A DNA stretch of 17,258 bases from JAWOGN01 sp046496815 (lineage in GTDB: Bacteria > Desulfobacterota > DSM-4660 > Desulfatiglandales > Desulfatiglandaceae). The stretch lies in NCBI GenBank assembly GCA_046496815.1, contig JAWOGN010000099.1:1-17258 (forward strand), in the 5' to 3' direction. The notes under the pieces are model-generated. The model saw nothing but the letters and a program-made list of their open reading frames with translations, had not been told where the DNA came from and did no database searches. Below are positions 7,143 to 14,504 of this stretch, in pieces (position 1 is the first letter of the stretch; every line of letters starts with the position of its first letter). The position numbers were made by a program, and so were the translations under genes.

Positions 7143-8699
7143 TTATTTTCTTAAATTACTTTGAGAAAGCCGTTGAATTAGATTCGTGGCAAAACTTCTT
7201 AGAAAGAGCAGCTGAATGGACTCGGAAGATCTGTCCAGCAACGTCGCACTGATTTCCATCAGGATGCAGTCTGTTTCAGCCAAGACAGTGGCTGCGCGTG
7301 CCTGACCACTCAAGTACGCCATCTCTCCAAAACATTCTCCCCGCGATATGGTGGCAATTCGCTTGTCATTTTTTCTGACGGACGCCTTGCCGCTGAGCAG
7401 AACAAAGAATGAATCTTCAATATCCCCCTCCGCCACCATGGACTCTCCTTTGGCAACCTTGTAGATACTGCTTGATTTCAGGATCTCTTTGAGTTGCTCC
7501 TTGGTAAAACCTTCAAAAAAAGAAACCGTGCTGTGTACATAATCAATCACATCTTCCGTCTTGGTGCTTTTCGTGGTTTCTTTCAGCCCCCTGAGCGCGA
7601 CTCTGAGGTCGTAGCCAAAATCCCCGCACGTTTGATATCGCCGGCTAATATCTTTGGCAAGCGCCTTTTTTGCGATCTTTACAAGTATGTCAGGAATGTC
7701 AGGCCGGATTTTTTCCATGGGAGTCGGATCTTCTCTGACGACCTTGTACATGATGGAAACGTAGTCATCGCCGGGGAATGCCATTTGGCCTGTTAGAAGC
7801 TCATACAAAACACAACCCAGGGAAAAAATATCACTTTGATTGACAACAGGTTTCTGCTTCACCTGCTCCGGAGACATGTAACTGGGAGACCCGACGATCC
7901 CCTTGGAAGCCGTCTGTTCGGATTTTATTTGAGCGATGCCGAAGTCCATAATCTTGATATGCCCGGCTTTATTGAGCATTATATTCAACGGTTTAATATC
8001 TCTATGAATCACACCCATTTTGTGGGCGTAATCCAGTGCTTTGCACACAATAAAGACAATTTCAACCACATTGAGGATGGGTAGCAGGTGACCTTGCCGG
8101 CAAAATCGCTTGAGGGTAGCGCCGTCAATATACTCCATGGCCATGTAGCAAAAATCCTTGTACATGCCGGCGTCGTAGATCGCGACGATGTTCGGATGCA
8201 TCAGTCCTCCCGCAGACTGGGCTTCGACAAAAAACCTTTCGCGATATTTCTCCGCCTTCTCTTTCCCAACATCGGCCGCAGGTCTTGATATCTTGATCCC
8301 CACATTTCTCTTTATGTAGGGATCCCTGCCCAGATAAACGACACCCATGCTGCCCTGGCCTATTTCTTTCAAGATTTCGTATCGTCCGATTGTTCTGAGG
8401 TCGGAGAGATCGGTGCGAAACTGAGTATCTACGGCGCTCGTTTTGTGACCTTTTCCGAGAAACCTGAGCTTCAACCGGCTGGTAAAGGAATGTTCTTTAT
8501 TCTTGTCCTTCGCTTTTTTTTCCTGTTCCGTCAATCCGGGATCCTCACACAGGGGGAAAAATCCAATATCAGGCCTGAATTCATTGGGCTTTCTTAGCAC
8601 AGAATCATTCAAAATGTATAGACTTAAAGCGCCTATGTGGGATCCGCATCCTCCGTCGCTCACAGCCCGGAATTCTCGATGTGATCTCACGAAAACCAC
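7143..8699 (-). CDS. Ser/Thr protein kinase with C-terminal cyclic-nucleotide-binding domain
   Basis: This is a 518-residue soluble protein. A Hanks-type kinase domain spans about 107-365 and looks active: GQGSMG glycine loop, Lys136 in VGIKIS, Glu159 of helix C, HRD Asp234 with Asn239, DFG Asp252, and GSPSYMSPE. A cyclic-nucleotide-binding domain follows at about 393-490. Its phosphate-binding cassette FGEMAYLSGQARAATV retains the Glu and Arg that hold cAMP or cGMP in CRP- and PKA-type domains. No membrane segment is present, unlike PknB-type kinases. The first 100 residues are not recognised and contain a Cys/His-bearing stretch and a Lys-rich linker. The start is uncertain: GTG 8699 is the first possible one, with no convincing ribosome site, and a downstream GTG could be used. 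The gene is divergent from nfnA, so the kinase might act on redox metabolism, but this is only proximity. Confidence 0.88.
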   Translation of the reverse strand: MVFVRSHREFRAVSDGGCGSHIGALSLYILNDSVLRKPNEFRPDIGFFPLCEDPGLTEQEKKAKDKNKEHSFTSRLKLRFLGKGHKTSAVDTQFRTDLSDLRTIGRYEILKEIGQGSMGVVYLGRDPYIKRNVGIKISRPAADVGKEKAEKYRERFFVEAQSAGGLMHPNIVAIYDAGMYKDFCYMAMEYIDGATLKRFCRQGHLLPILNVVEIVFIVCKALDYAHKMGVIHRDIKPLNIMLNKAGHIKIMDFGIAQIKSEQTASKGIVGSPSYMSPEQVKQKPVVNQSDIFSLGCVLYELLTGQMAFPGDDYVSIMYKVVREDPTPMEKIRPDIPDILVKIAKKALAKDISRRYQTCGDFGYDLRVALRGLKETTKSTKTEDVIDYVHSTVSFFEGFTKEQLKEILKSSSIYKVAKGESMVAEGDIEDSFFVLLSGKASVRKNDKRIATISRGECFGEMAYLSGQARAATVLAETDCILMEISATLLDRSSESIQLLFLRSFATNLIQRLSQSNLRK

Positions 8700-8755
8700 C
8701 GCATTTCCAGAGGGACACTACCGGTTAAGGAGTACTGTTTTGTGAATTATTTCTT

Positions 8756-8784
8756 TTGACACGCCATTGGCCGTATGGTAGAGA
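8756..8784 (+). promoter_or_regulatory. Candidate sigma-70-type promoter for nfnAB
   Basis: A perfect TTGACA (8756-8761) is followed after 17 nt by TAGAGA (8779-8784), a poor match to TATAAT. It lies 40 bp before the nfnA ATG in the 124-bp divergent gap with the kinase gene. The spacing is ideal but the -10 element is weak. Confidence 0.4.
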
Positions 8785-8823
8785 AATTCCGGAAAATTTG
8801 AGGCTACAATTCGGAGGTGAATA

Positions 8824-9660
8824 ATGTTTGAAATACTGAAACGGACCGAAATGGCGGATGGCACGGTGGTTCTGAATGAGATCAGTGCCCCTTTGATTGC
8901 GGAGAAGGCGAAACCGGGACAATTTGTCATCCTGAAAGCCAATGAAACCGGAGAGCGCATCCCTCTCACAATGGCGGAAACCGACCCCAAAAAAGGTACA
9001 ATTACGATTATTTATCAAGTTGTAGGAAAGTCCACCGCCCTCTTTAAGTCCCTTCATGTGGGGGAGCGGTTTCAGGATGTGATCGGTCCGCTGGGGCAAC
9101 CCACTCACATTGAAAAAGTCGGCACCGTCGTCTGTGTCGGTGGGGGCACAGGCATTGCCGTCATGCATCCCATCACCCGCGCACTCAAGGAAATCGGGAA
9201 CCGGGTCATTGCCATTATCGGCGCCAGGACCAAAGATCTGCTTATCCTGGAGGACAAAATGAGGGCGGCATCTACCGAATTGCACGTGTGCACCGATGAC
9301 GGATCCTATGGCCATCACGGGTTCGTCACCGATGTGCTCAAAGAGGTTTTGGAGAAAGAGGATGTAAAGCTCGCAGTGGGCATCGGCCCCGTTCCTATGA
9401 TGAAATTCGTGAGCAAAATGACAGCCGAATATAAAGTTAGGACACTTGTCAGCCTCAATGCAATCATGGTAGACGGTACGGGCATGTGTGGGTGTTGCCG
9501 CGTTTCTGTGGGCGGAAAGACGCAATTTGCATGTGTGGATGGGCCTGAATTTGACGCCCATGAAGTTGACTTTGATGAGCTCACGCAGCGTCTTGAGGCC
9601 TATAAAGAGGAAGAGGCGGCCGCCCAAGAGAAATATCGATGTGAATGTCAGGCGGGTTAG
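8824..9660 (+). CDS. nfnA: NfnA-type ferredoxin-NADP+ oxidoreductase small subunit (FAD, NAD, [2Fe-2S])
   Basis: This is a 278-residue protein of the ferredoxin-NADP reductase / dihydroorotate dehydrogenase electron-transfer subunit family. Residues about 1-95 form the FAD barrel (PGQFVILKA, RIPLTMAE). Residues 100-215 form the nucleotide-binding domain (VCVGGGTGIAVMHP, IGARTKDLL, GIGPVPMM). The C-terminal [2Fe-2S] site reads D217-GTGM-C222-GC-C225...C237-VDGPEFD, with one Asp and three Cys as in structurally known NfnA. In NfnAB this subunit binds NADH, and the complex couples NADH and reduced ferredoxin to make two NADPH by flavin-based bifurcation. GGAGGT sits 5 nt before the ATG. The partner subunit follows 91 bp later. 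A sulfide dehydrogenase (SudB) name is sometimes used for the same family. The tail ends in an extra CECQAG. Confidence 0.9.
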   Translation: MFEILKRTEMADGTVVLNEISAPLIAEKAKPGQFVILKANETGERIPLTMAETDPKKGTITIIYQVVGKSTALFKSLHVGERFQDVIGPLGQPTHIEKVGTVVCVGGGTGIAVMHPITRALKEIGNRVIAIIGARTKDLLILEDKMRAASTELHVCTDDGSYGHHGFVTDVLKEVLEKEDVKLAVGIGPVPMMKFVSKMTAEYKVRTLVSLNAIMVDGTGMCGCCRVSVGGKTQFACVDGPEFDAHEVDFDELTQRLEAYKEEEAAAQEKYRCECQAG

Positions 9661-9751
9661 TTGCCGTATCATGCAGATCTCTCAGGGGGTGTTGAATTCG
9701 TTCGAACGTTGTTGACGACGCATGTCAGTGCGAGGAGTGACGGAGGGTTTT

Positions 9752-11164
9752 ATGGCAGAAAAAGGAGCTAAGAAAGAAAAAATACCCAGACAGCCGATGC
9801 CGGAGCAAAAGCCGGAGGTGAGAAGAAGAAATTTTGATGAGGTTCCATTCGGGTTATCAGCGGAACTGGCCGTAAAAGAGGCCGAAAGATGTCTTCAGTG
9901 CAAGAAACCCACGTGTATGCAAGGGTGTCCGGTGGCGATTGACATCCCCGCGTTTATCGCCCATATCCAAGCAGGTGAGTTTACCAAAGCGATACGCAAG
10001 ATTTGGGAAAGAAACGCCCTTCCTGCCGTGTGCGGCAGGGTATGCCCTCAAGAGATACAGTGCGAGGGATTGTGCGTCCTCGGAAAAAAGGACGCCCCTG
10101 TTGCCATTGGTAATTTAGAACGATTTGTCGCAGATCATGAACGAGAGCACGGAAAGGGGGAGTTGCCCCCCAAGGGTAAACCCAGTGGAAAGCGGGTGGC
10201 CGTTATCGGATCCGGACCGTCCGGACTCACCGTCGCCGGCGATCTCATTCTCAAAGGTCATGAGGTGACGGTGTTTGAGGCGTTCCACAAACCGGGCGGT
10301 GTGCTGGTATACGGGATACCTGAATTCAGACTCCCCAAAGATATCGTCTACTCAGAGGTGAATTTCCTCGAAAGATTGGGCGCAAAAGTGGAATGTAATA
10401 CGGTTGTGGGTAGAACCGTCTCTTTGGATGAACTCTTTGACCAGGGATTTGACGCGATTTTTATTGGTGTAGGCGCCGGTTTACCCCGCTTTCTGAACGT
10501 TCCCGGCGAGAACCTCATCGGCATCTACTCCGCCAATGAGTATTTGACTCGGGCCAATTTGATGAAGGCCTATCTTTTCCCTGAATATGATACGCCTATC
10601 GCCAAAGGAAAAGATGTGGCTGTGTTTGGGGCAGGCAATGTCGCCATGGACTCCGCCCGGACAGCCATGCGTTTGGGTGCGGACAGGGTCCGTATCGTTT
10701 ACCGACGATCCCGGGATGAGATGCCCGCACGAGCGGCGGAAATCCATCACGCTGAAGAAGAAGGCATCGAATTCTATTTTCTCACGGCGCCCACCCGATT
10801 TTTGGGGAATGAGAAAGGGCGCGTGAAGGGAATGGAGTGCCTTAAGATGCAACTGGGGGAACCGGATGATTCGGGGAGGCGACGTCCGGTGCCGATCGAA
10901 GGTTCTAAGTTCAAGTTGGAATGCGACCTCGCTGTCATTGCGGTCGGGGCCGGACCGAACCCACTCTTGATCAAATCCACGGACGGTCTGGCGCTCAACA
11001 AACGGGGATATGTCATTGCGGATCCGGAAACCGGTAAGACCACGAAAAAAGGCGTCTGGGCGGGTGGGGATATCGTCACCGGCTCGGCGACGGTGATCCT
11101 GGCCATGGGAGCGGGCAGAAAGGCCTCCGATTCCATACACGACTATCTTACCTTGGGGTGGTAA
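9752..11164 (+). CDS. nfnB: NfnB-type large subunit (glutamate synthase small-subunit-like, two [4Fe-4S], FAD, NADPH)
   Basis: This is a 470-residue partner of NfnA. The N-terminal Fer4_20 domain has two cluster motifs: C47-x2-C50-x4-C55-x3-C59 and C94-x3-C98-x5-C104-x3-C108. A first dinucleotide fold at 149-158 (VAVIGSGPSG) binds the bifurcating FAD, followed by PGGVLVYGIPEFRLPK. A second fold at 289-296 (VAVFGAGNVAMD) with VYRRSRDEMPAR binds NADPH. The C-terminal GVWAGGDIVTGSATVILAMG closes the FAD site. The same fold occurs in GltD of glutamate synthase, but no large glutamate synthase gene is adjacent and the NfnA partner is, so NfnB is preferred. The ATG at 9752 is chosen because GGAGGG lies 4 nt upstream; an earlier in-frame ATG at 9722 lacks one. 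A bidirectional terminator follows. Confidence 0.9.
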   Translation: MAEKGAKKEKIPRQPMPEQKPEVRRRNFDEVPFGLSAELAVKEAERCLQCKKPTCMQGCPVAIDIPAFIAHIQAGEFTKAIRKIWERNALPAVCGRVCPQEIQCEGLCVLGKKDAPVAIGNLERFVADHEREHGKGELPPKGKPSGKRVAVIGSGPSGLTVAGDLILKGHEVTVFEAFHKPGGVLVYGIPEFRLPKDIVYSEVNFLERLGAKVECNTVVGRTVSLDELFDQGFDAIFIGVGAGLPRFLNVPGENLIGIYSANEYLTRANLMKAYLFPEYDTPIAKGKDVAVFGAGNVAMDSARTAMRLGADRVRIVYRRSRDEMPARAAEIHHAEEEGIEFYFLTAPTRFLGNEKGRVKGMECLKMQLGEPDDSGRRRPVPIEGSKFKLECDLAVIAVGAGPNPLLIKSTDGLALNKRGYVIADPETGKTTKKGVWAGGDIVTGSATVILAMGAGRKASDSIHDYLTLGW

Positions 11165-11185
11165 GCGACATCTCAAAGGAGAGGC

Positions 11186-11247
11186 AAAAAAAAGTCAAAC
11201 TCCCCATTGGGAGAAGGTCGGTCATACTTCGAGGGCGGGGAGTTTTT
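11186..11247. terminator. Bidirectional terminator between nfnB and the sigma-54 activator
   Basis: AAACTCCCC (11197-11205) and GGGGAGTTT (11237-11245) are exact reverse complements. A T-run follows on the plus strand (11243-11247), and an eight-A run at 11186-11193 gives a T-run on the minus strand. It lies between two convergent genes, which fits termination in both directions. An alternative small hairpin CTCCC-CATT-GGGAG uses the same left arm. Confidence 0.65.
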
Positions 11248-11265
11248 GAGATCAACCTGGACAGG

Positions 11266-12648
11266 CTACGCATGGATCGTCCGCTTCAGATCGATCCGGT
11301 ATTTCTTGATCCGATTCCAGATGGTCACCCTGGAGACGCCTAGGATTCTTGCAGCTTCAGACTGGTTACCCCCAGCCTTTTCAAGGGCATCCAAAAGCTG
11401 CCTCTTCTTGACCTCAGCACGGTTAATAGGAACAGACGTGGGGGAGGCCGTGTCTTTTTGCGCCCATAAAATATGGGGAGGCAAGTGATGAGGTTGAATT
11501 ATGGAATCCTGGCAGGAGACAAAGGCGTATTCAAATGCGCTTTTTAATTCCCTCACATTTCCGGGCCAATGGAAATCCACCAATTTTTTCATCGCTTCCT
11601 CGGAAATGCCCTGAATGTTTTTTCCGGTTTTCATTCGAACTCTCCTCAAGAAAGTCTCTGCAAGCAACGGAATATCTTCGACGCGTTCCCGTAATGGGGG
11701 AACGGTAATCGGTATCACATTAATCCTAAAAAAAAAGTCTTCTCTGAAAAGCCCTTTATCGACGAGTGCTCTCAGGTCCTTATTCGTCGCGGAAACAATT
11801 CGTACATCAACTTTAATAGGCTTGTTTTCGCCCACTCTCTCAATCACATTTTCTTCCAGCACCCGCAACAGCTTTGTTTGCGTGGACAGGGGTAGGTCCC
11901 CGATTTCATCCAGGAAAATATCGCCCCCTTGAGCAGCTTCAAACCGCCCTTTTCTGGCCCTATAGGCACCTGTGAAGGCCCCTTTGACATGACCGAACAA
12001 TTCACTCTCCAATAGGGACTCATTGAGGGCGGCACAATTCACTTTTACAAAGGGCCTTCTTCTGCGATCACCGGTCTTATGGATAGCCTCCGCAACAAGC
12101 TCTTTTCCGGTTCCGCTTTCTCCAAAAATGATCACAGGCGCATCAGAAGCTTTTGCACTCGCAATCAGGCTGAATATTCTTTGCATTGAAGCGGAAGACC
12201 CCAGGATTCCATGAAAGCGGTCTTGTGAACGGATTTCACGCTGAAAGGCTTCGATCTGGTGTTCTTTTTGAATGATCTCAGTGATGTCCGTTAATGTCTC
12301 AGCGGCACCGATGGTATTGCCATTAGAGTCATGGAGAAGGGAAGCATTTTTCAACACATGAACATAGCTTCCATCTTTCCTCTCCAGCGTACACCTTCGC
12401 ATTCTCAGGCTACCGGTTCTGAACAAAACACACCAGTAATCCCCGTTTTGGTCGCGAGCGATGTCGCAGATATCACAGCGTAATGCCGAGCAAGGACTTC
12501 CGATCATATCCTCTCGAGAATAGCCCGTTATGGCTTCAAAGGCTCGATTGACAGATAGGATGGTCCCGGCCCTGTCCACGATCATGAGTCCGTCCTGTAT
12601 TGTATTGAGTACCGTTTCCCAGTAGGTGCTTAGTTCTTGTTCAAACAT
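11266..12648 (-). CDS. Sigma-54-dependent activator, PAS - AAA+ - Fis HTH
   Basis: This is a 460-residue enhancer-binding protein. A PAS domain (about 9-125) holds an unusual cysteine set: C53, C58, C61, C73 and C86. The AAA+ domain (about 145-375) has Walker A GESGTGKE (176-183), the sigma-54-contacting GAFTGA (223-228), Walker B IFLDEIGD (244-251), and WPGNVREL. A Fis-type helix-turn-helix lies at about 427-448 (NQSEAARILGVSRVTIWNRI). There is no receiver domain, so the signal is sensed directly by the PAS domain, plausibly redox or metal through the cysteines. AAGGA lies 7 nt before the ATG. A 9-bp-arm palindrome begins 11 bp upstream of the start. The divergent gene at 12884 has a -24/-12 promoter, so that gene is the likely target. 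No histidine kinase partner is needed. Confidence 0.93.
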   Translation of the reverse strand: MFEQELSTYWETVLNTIQDGLMIVDRAGTILSVNRAFEAITGYSREDMIGSPCSALRCDICDIARDQNGDYWCVLFRTGSLRMRRCTLERKDGSYVHVLKNASLLHDSNGNTIGAAETLTDITEIIQKEHQIEAFQREIRSQDRFHGILGSSASMQRIFSLIASAKASDAPVIIFGESGTGKELVAEAIHKTGDRRRRPFVKVNCAALNESLLESELFGHVKGAFTGAYRARKGRFEAAQGGDIFLDEIGDLPLSTQTKLLRVLEENVIERVGENKPIKVDVRIVSATNKDLRALVDKGLFREDFFFRINVIPITVPPLRERVEDIPLLAETFLRRVRMKTGKNIQGISEEAMKKLVDFHWPGNVRELKSAFEYAFVSCQDSIIQPHHLPPHILWAQKDTASPTSVPINRAEVKKRQLLDALEKAGGNQSEAARILGVSRVTIWNRIKKYRIDLKRTIHA

Positions 12649-12658
12649 GAGTATTTCC

Positions 12659-12683
12659 TTAATAGGTATTTAACACCTATTAA
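12659..12683. promoter_or_regulatory. Palindrome, candidate binding site of the adjacent sigma-54 activator
   Basis: TTAATAGGT (12659-12667) and ACCTATTAA (12675-12683) are exact reverse complements with a 7-nt spacer. The site touches the ribosome-binding region of the minus-strand activator and lies about 130 bp upstream of the -24 element at 12811. That is a usual distance for an activator site and could also allow autoregulation. Confidence 0.6.
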
Positions 12684-12810
12684 ATAATATTTTAACACAA
12701 CAAGGAAGATAAAAATTTGAGCCATAGGGTATCCGGATTTTTGTATCTAACATCAATATAAATTTCAGTTAGTTAAGGAATAGTAATTTTTTTCTGTGCA
12801 TCCATCTTTT

Positions 12811-12826
12811 TTGGTATGGATAATGC
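12811..12826 (+). promoter_or_regulatory. Sigma-54 (-24/-12) promoter upstream of the small Cys protein gene
   Basis: TTGGTATGGATAATGC has GG and GC exactly 10 nt apart, the invariant spacing of sigma-54 promoters. The -24 part differs from the TTGGCAC consensus at two positions. The predicted start is about 12838, 46 nt before the ATG at 12884. The promoter at 16393 has nearly the same sequence, which supports both calls. Confidence 0.65.
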
Positions 12827-12883
12827 TCTAAATATATAACGAAAAAATATGAAGAACTCTTTCATCGTGATGAGGAGGTTATC

Positions 12884-13081
12884 ATGGAAGGCAAGATACA
12901 AGAAAGAATAGACGACTATACCGATCTTTACGGTCACTCGCCAACCCGCCCCATCAAATATTTTAAGGACACGGACGGGTATGGATGGCTCTGCGATAAA
13001 AAGGTTGATCCTTTTCAAGATTTTCGTAAGCAGGGTTGCTGGCGTTGCGATGAAATGGCTTTTCCCGCAGGCGGGAGATGA
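12884..13081 (+). CDS. Small Cys-containing protein, function unknown
   Basis: This is a 65-residue soluble protein that I do not recognise. GAGGAGG lies 5-6 nt before the ATG, so translation is well supported. The sequence is rich in Asp, Lys and aromatic residues (TRPIKYFKDTDGYGWLCDKK). It ends with QGCWRCDEMAFPAGGR, so Cys37, Cys52 and Cys55 could form a small metal or redox site. A promoter of the -24/-12 type lies directly upstream, and the divergent gene encodes a sigma-54 activator. The protein is therefore probably made only on that activator's signal. The TusA-fold and GAF genes follow on the same strand after 222 and 147 bp. A role in sulfur or redox handling would fit the context but is a guess. 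Confidence 0.75.
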   Translation: MEGKIQERIDDYTDLYGHSPTRPIKYFKDTDGYGWLCDKKVDPFQDFRKQGCWRCDEMAFPAGGR

Positions 13082-13271
13082 TACCTGCGAATGCTCGTAA
13101 AACGCATTTGCTGAAAAAGGTATATGTTCAAGATAGCCTGCCGGGCGATCTCATAATTGAACATGTGTTAAATTGAGCTTAACAGTCGAAAGTCGATCAA
13201 GCGGGGAAAGAAAATGCCTAATCCCCCGGGACCGGCAGGGGTTACTCCCAGTGGAATCTGTCTTCTTCAAA

Positions 13272-13283
13272 CACGCAAAATAC
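13272..13283 (+). repeat. 12-bp direct repeat, copy 1
   Basis: CACGCAAAATAC lies 20 bp before the TTG start of the TusA-fold gene. An identical copy lies at 13636-13647 before the GAF gene. The rest of 13082-13303 holds nothing I can name. Confidence 0.35.
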
Positions 13284-13303
13284 AATAGTCTCAGGGCTTT
13301 TCA

Positions 13304-13549
13304 TTGGAATCAGTAGTTGGCCACATTCTGGATCTCAGGGGCATGATAGTCCCTGTAACACTTCTAAACATTTCGCAGGCACTCCGGGAAATCAAATCCG
13401 GTGAAACTGTTGAAATCGTTGGGAATGATCCTGAAACCAAAAGGGATCTATTCAAGATCTTGCGGGCGTTTCCCTATGAGGTGTTGAACATTAATGACGA
13501 AAAGACGGTGTATCGAATACGCTTGAGAAAGGGCAGTCCGGCATTGTGA
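13304..13549 (+). CDS. TusA/SirA-fold protein lacking the catalytic cysteine
   Basis: This 81-residue protein matches the TusA (YeeD/SirA) fold along its whole length. It has LDLRGMIVPVTLL, a helix ISQALREIKSGETVEIVGNDPETKRDLFKIL, and a final strand TVYRIRLRKG. In TusA-type sulfur carriers the first motif is LRG-x2-CP-x-P and its Cys carries persulfide sulfur. Here that position is Val (GMIVPV) and the protein contains no Cys at all, so it cannot carry sulfur itself. A structural or regulatory role is likely. The start is a TTG with AGGG 7 nt upstream; no ATG precedes the fold in this frame, and the next ATG falls inside the motif. It is part of the small plus-strand set downstream of the sigma-54 promoter at 12811. 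Confidence 0.75.
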   Translation: MESVVGHILDLRGMIVPVTLLNISQALREIKSGETVEIVGNDPETKRDLFKILRAFPYEVLNINDEKTVYRIRLRKGSPAL

Positions 13550-13635
13550 GCTAAGCCAATGGAAGCCGAACTCCTGAACTGGTATCATGCACGTCAATCG
13601 GATAATTTTTTCATGAATTAAGCGGATGGATAAAG

Positions 13636-13647
13636 CACGCAAAATAC
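13636..13647 (+). repeat. 12-bp direct repeat, copy 2
   Basis: CACGCAAAATAC repeats the 13272-13283 sequence exactly and lies 49 bp before the GAF gene's ATG. It could be a shared regulatory half-site or chance. Confidence 0.35.
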
Positions 13648-13696
13648 GCCGGCCGCTTCTGAGGTATTCCGTAAACCTTTTATGAAGGAGGGAATC

Positions 13697-14326
13697 ATGA
13701 AAAAAGAAATCATGAATTACGAAACCATTTTGAAAATTACTAAGGCAATCGCAATGTCCAGGAACCCTGAAGAGGTAACCTTACTCATTGTGGAAAGCGT
13801 GAAGACCGCTTTAGAGGCCAAAGGATGTGCTTTATTTCTTTTCAACCGAAAAACAGATGAACTTGAGGTGGCCGCTTCTTACGGCTTGAGTGATGAATAT
13901 GTCAATAAGGGTCCGCTGAGCGCCATACGTTCCATCGCCGACGCTTTAAAAGGTGGGCCGGTTGCCATTGAAAATGTGACGGATGACCCCCGAATCCAAT
14001 ACCCTGAGGAAGCCAAAAAAGAGGGAATTTCCTCGATTCTCTCTGTCCCTATTGTCGTGCGGCAGAACCCCATAGGGGCATTGAGAGTGTACTCTGCTGA
14101 GCCTTGGAAAAGATCATTAGAGCAGATGAACCTTGTTCAGGCAGTTGCTCAGATCGCCGGAATGGCGCTGGAGATGTCTCGACTTTATAAAGGCCTGAAG
14201 GATAGCATTGAAATTCTAAAGGCGAAGCGAGATCCCAAGACATTGAAAAATAAGAGGTGGACTCCTTATGAAGGAGTTCCAAAGAGTGCAGGTAGAGTCA
14301 GGCCTATATCTCAAGAGATCCCTTAA
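13697..14326 (+). CDS. GAF-domain protein
   Basis: This is a 209-residue soluble protein. Residues about 10-160 form one GAF domain: a leading helix ETILKITKAIAMS, EAKGCALFLFNRKTDELEVAASYGLS, then ISSILSVPIVVRQNPIGALRVYS and a closing helix QIAGMALEMSRLYKGL. GAF domains bind small ligands, haem or nucleotides. Nothing here identifies the ligand; one Cys lies in the first strand. The last 40 residues form a basic tail with RWTPYEGVPKS, with no kinase, cyclase or DNA-binding domain. The ATG at 13697 is chosen because AAGGAGG lies 6 nt before it; the frame also has an ATG at 13682, inside that site region. It may act as a stand-alone sensor or as the surviving sensor of the decayed kinase that follows at 14505. 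Confidence 0.85.
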   Translation: MKKEIMNYETILKITKAIAMSRNPEEVTLLIVESVKTALEAKGCALFLFNRKTDELEVAASYGLSDEYVNKGPLSAIRSIADALKGGPVAIENVTDDPRIQYPEEAKKEGISSILSVPIVVRQNPIGALRVYSAEPWKRSLEQMNLVQAVAQIAGMALEMSRLYKGLKDSIEILKAKRDPKTLKNKRWTPYEGVPKSAGRVRPISQEIP

Positions 14327-14429
14327 TCCCGATTTCGTTGCTGTTTCCCCCGTTTTTTTTAGCCGGTGCTTTAATACCCAACGCACAAATTTTTTCGCCA
14401 GCCCTCCTTTAACAAACCGCACAGATTGT

Positions 14430-14471
14430 TTTCCCGGGTCGTACGCTTTTTAAAATAAAAGACCGGGGAAA
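14430..14471. repeat. Imperfect inverted repeat after the GAF gene
   Basis: TTTCCCGGGTC (14430-14440) and GACCGGGGAAA (14461-14471) pair at 10 of 11 positions, with a 20-nt AT-rich loop. It lies about 100 bp after the GAF stop codon. It could act as a transcript-end structure, but no T-run follows directly. Confidence 0.4.
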
Positions 14472-14504
14472 CTTACGCACCCTGATTACTCACAAGCCGC
14501 TTTC

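Noticed and set aside
8725..9672. Long minus-strand frame of 315 codons opposite nfnA
   Set aside because: It mirrors a well-supported gene with clear cofactor motifs and has no recognisable domain of its own.
9699..9708. CGTTCGAACG palindrome upstream of nfnB
   Set aside because: Ten bases with no spacer inside a likely operon; too short to support an operator call.
13064..13077. TCCCGC-AG-GCGGGA hairpin at the end of the small Cys gene
   Set aside because: It lies inside the coding end, has a 2-nt loop and no T-run, so it is not a convincing terminator.
13214..13288. Short frame of 24 codons beginning MPNPPGPAGV
   Set aside because: The ribosome site is poor and nothing supports translation; it may be chance.
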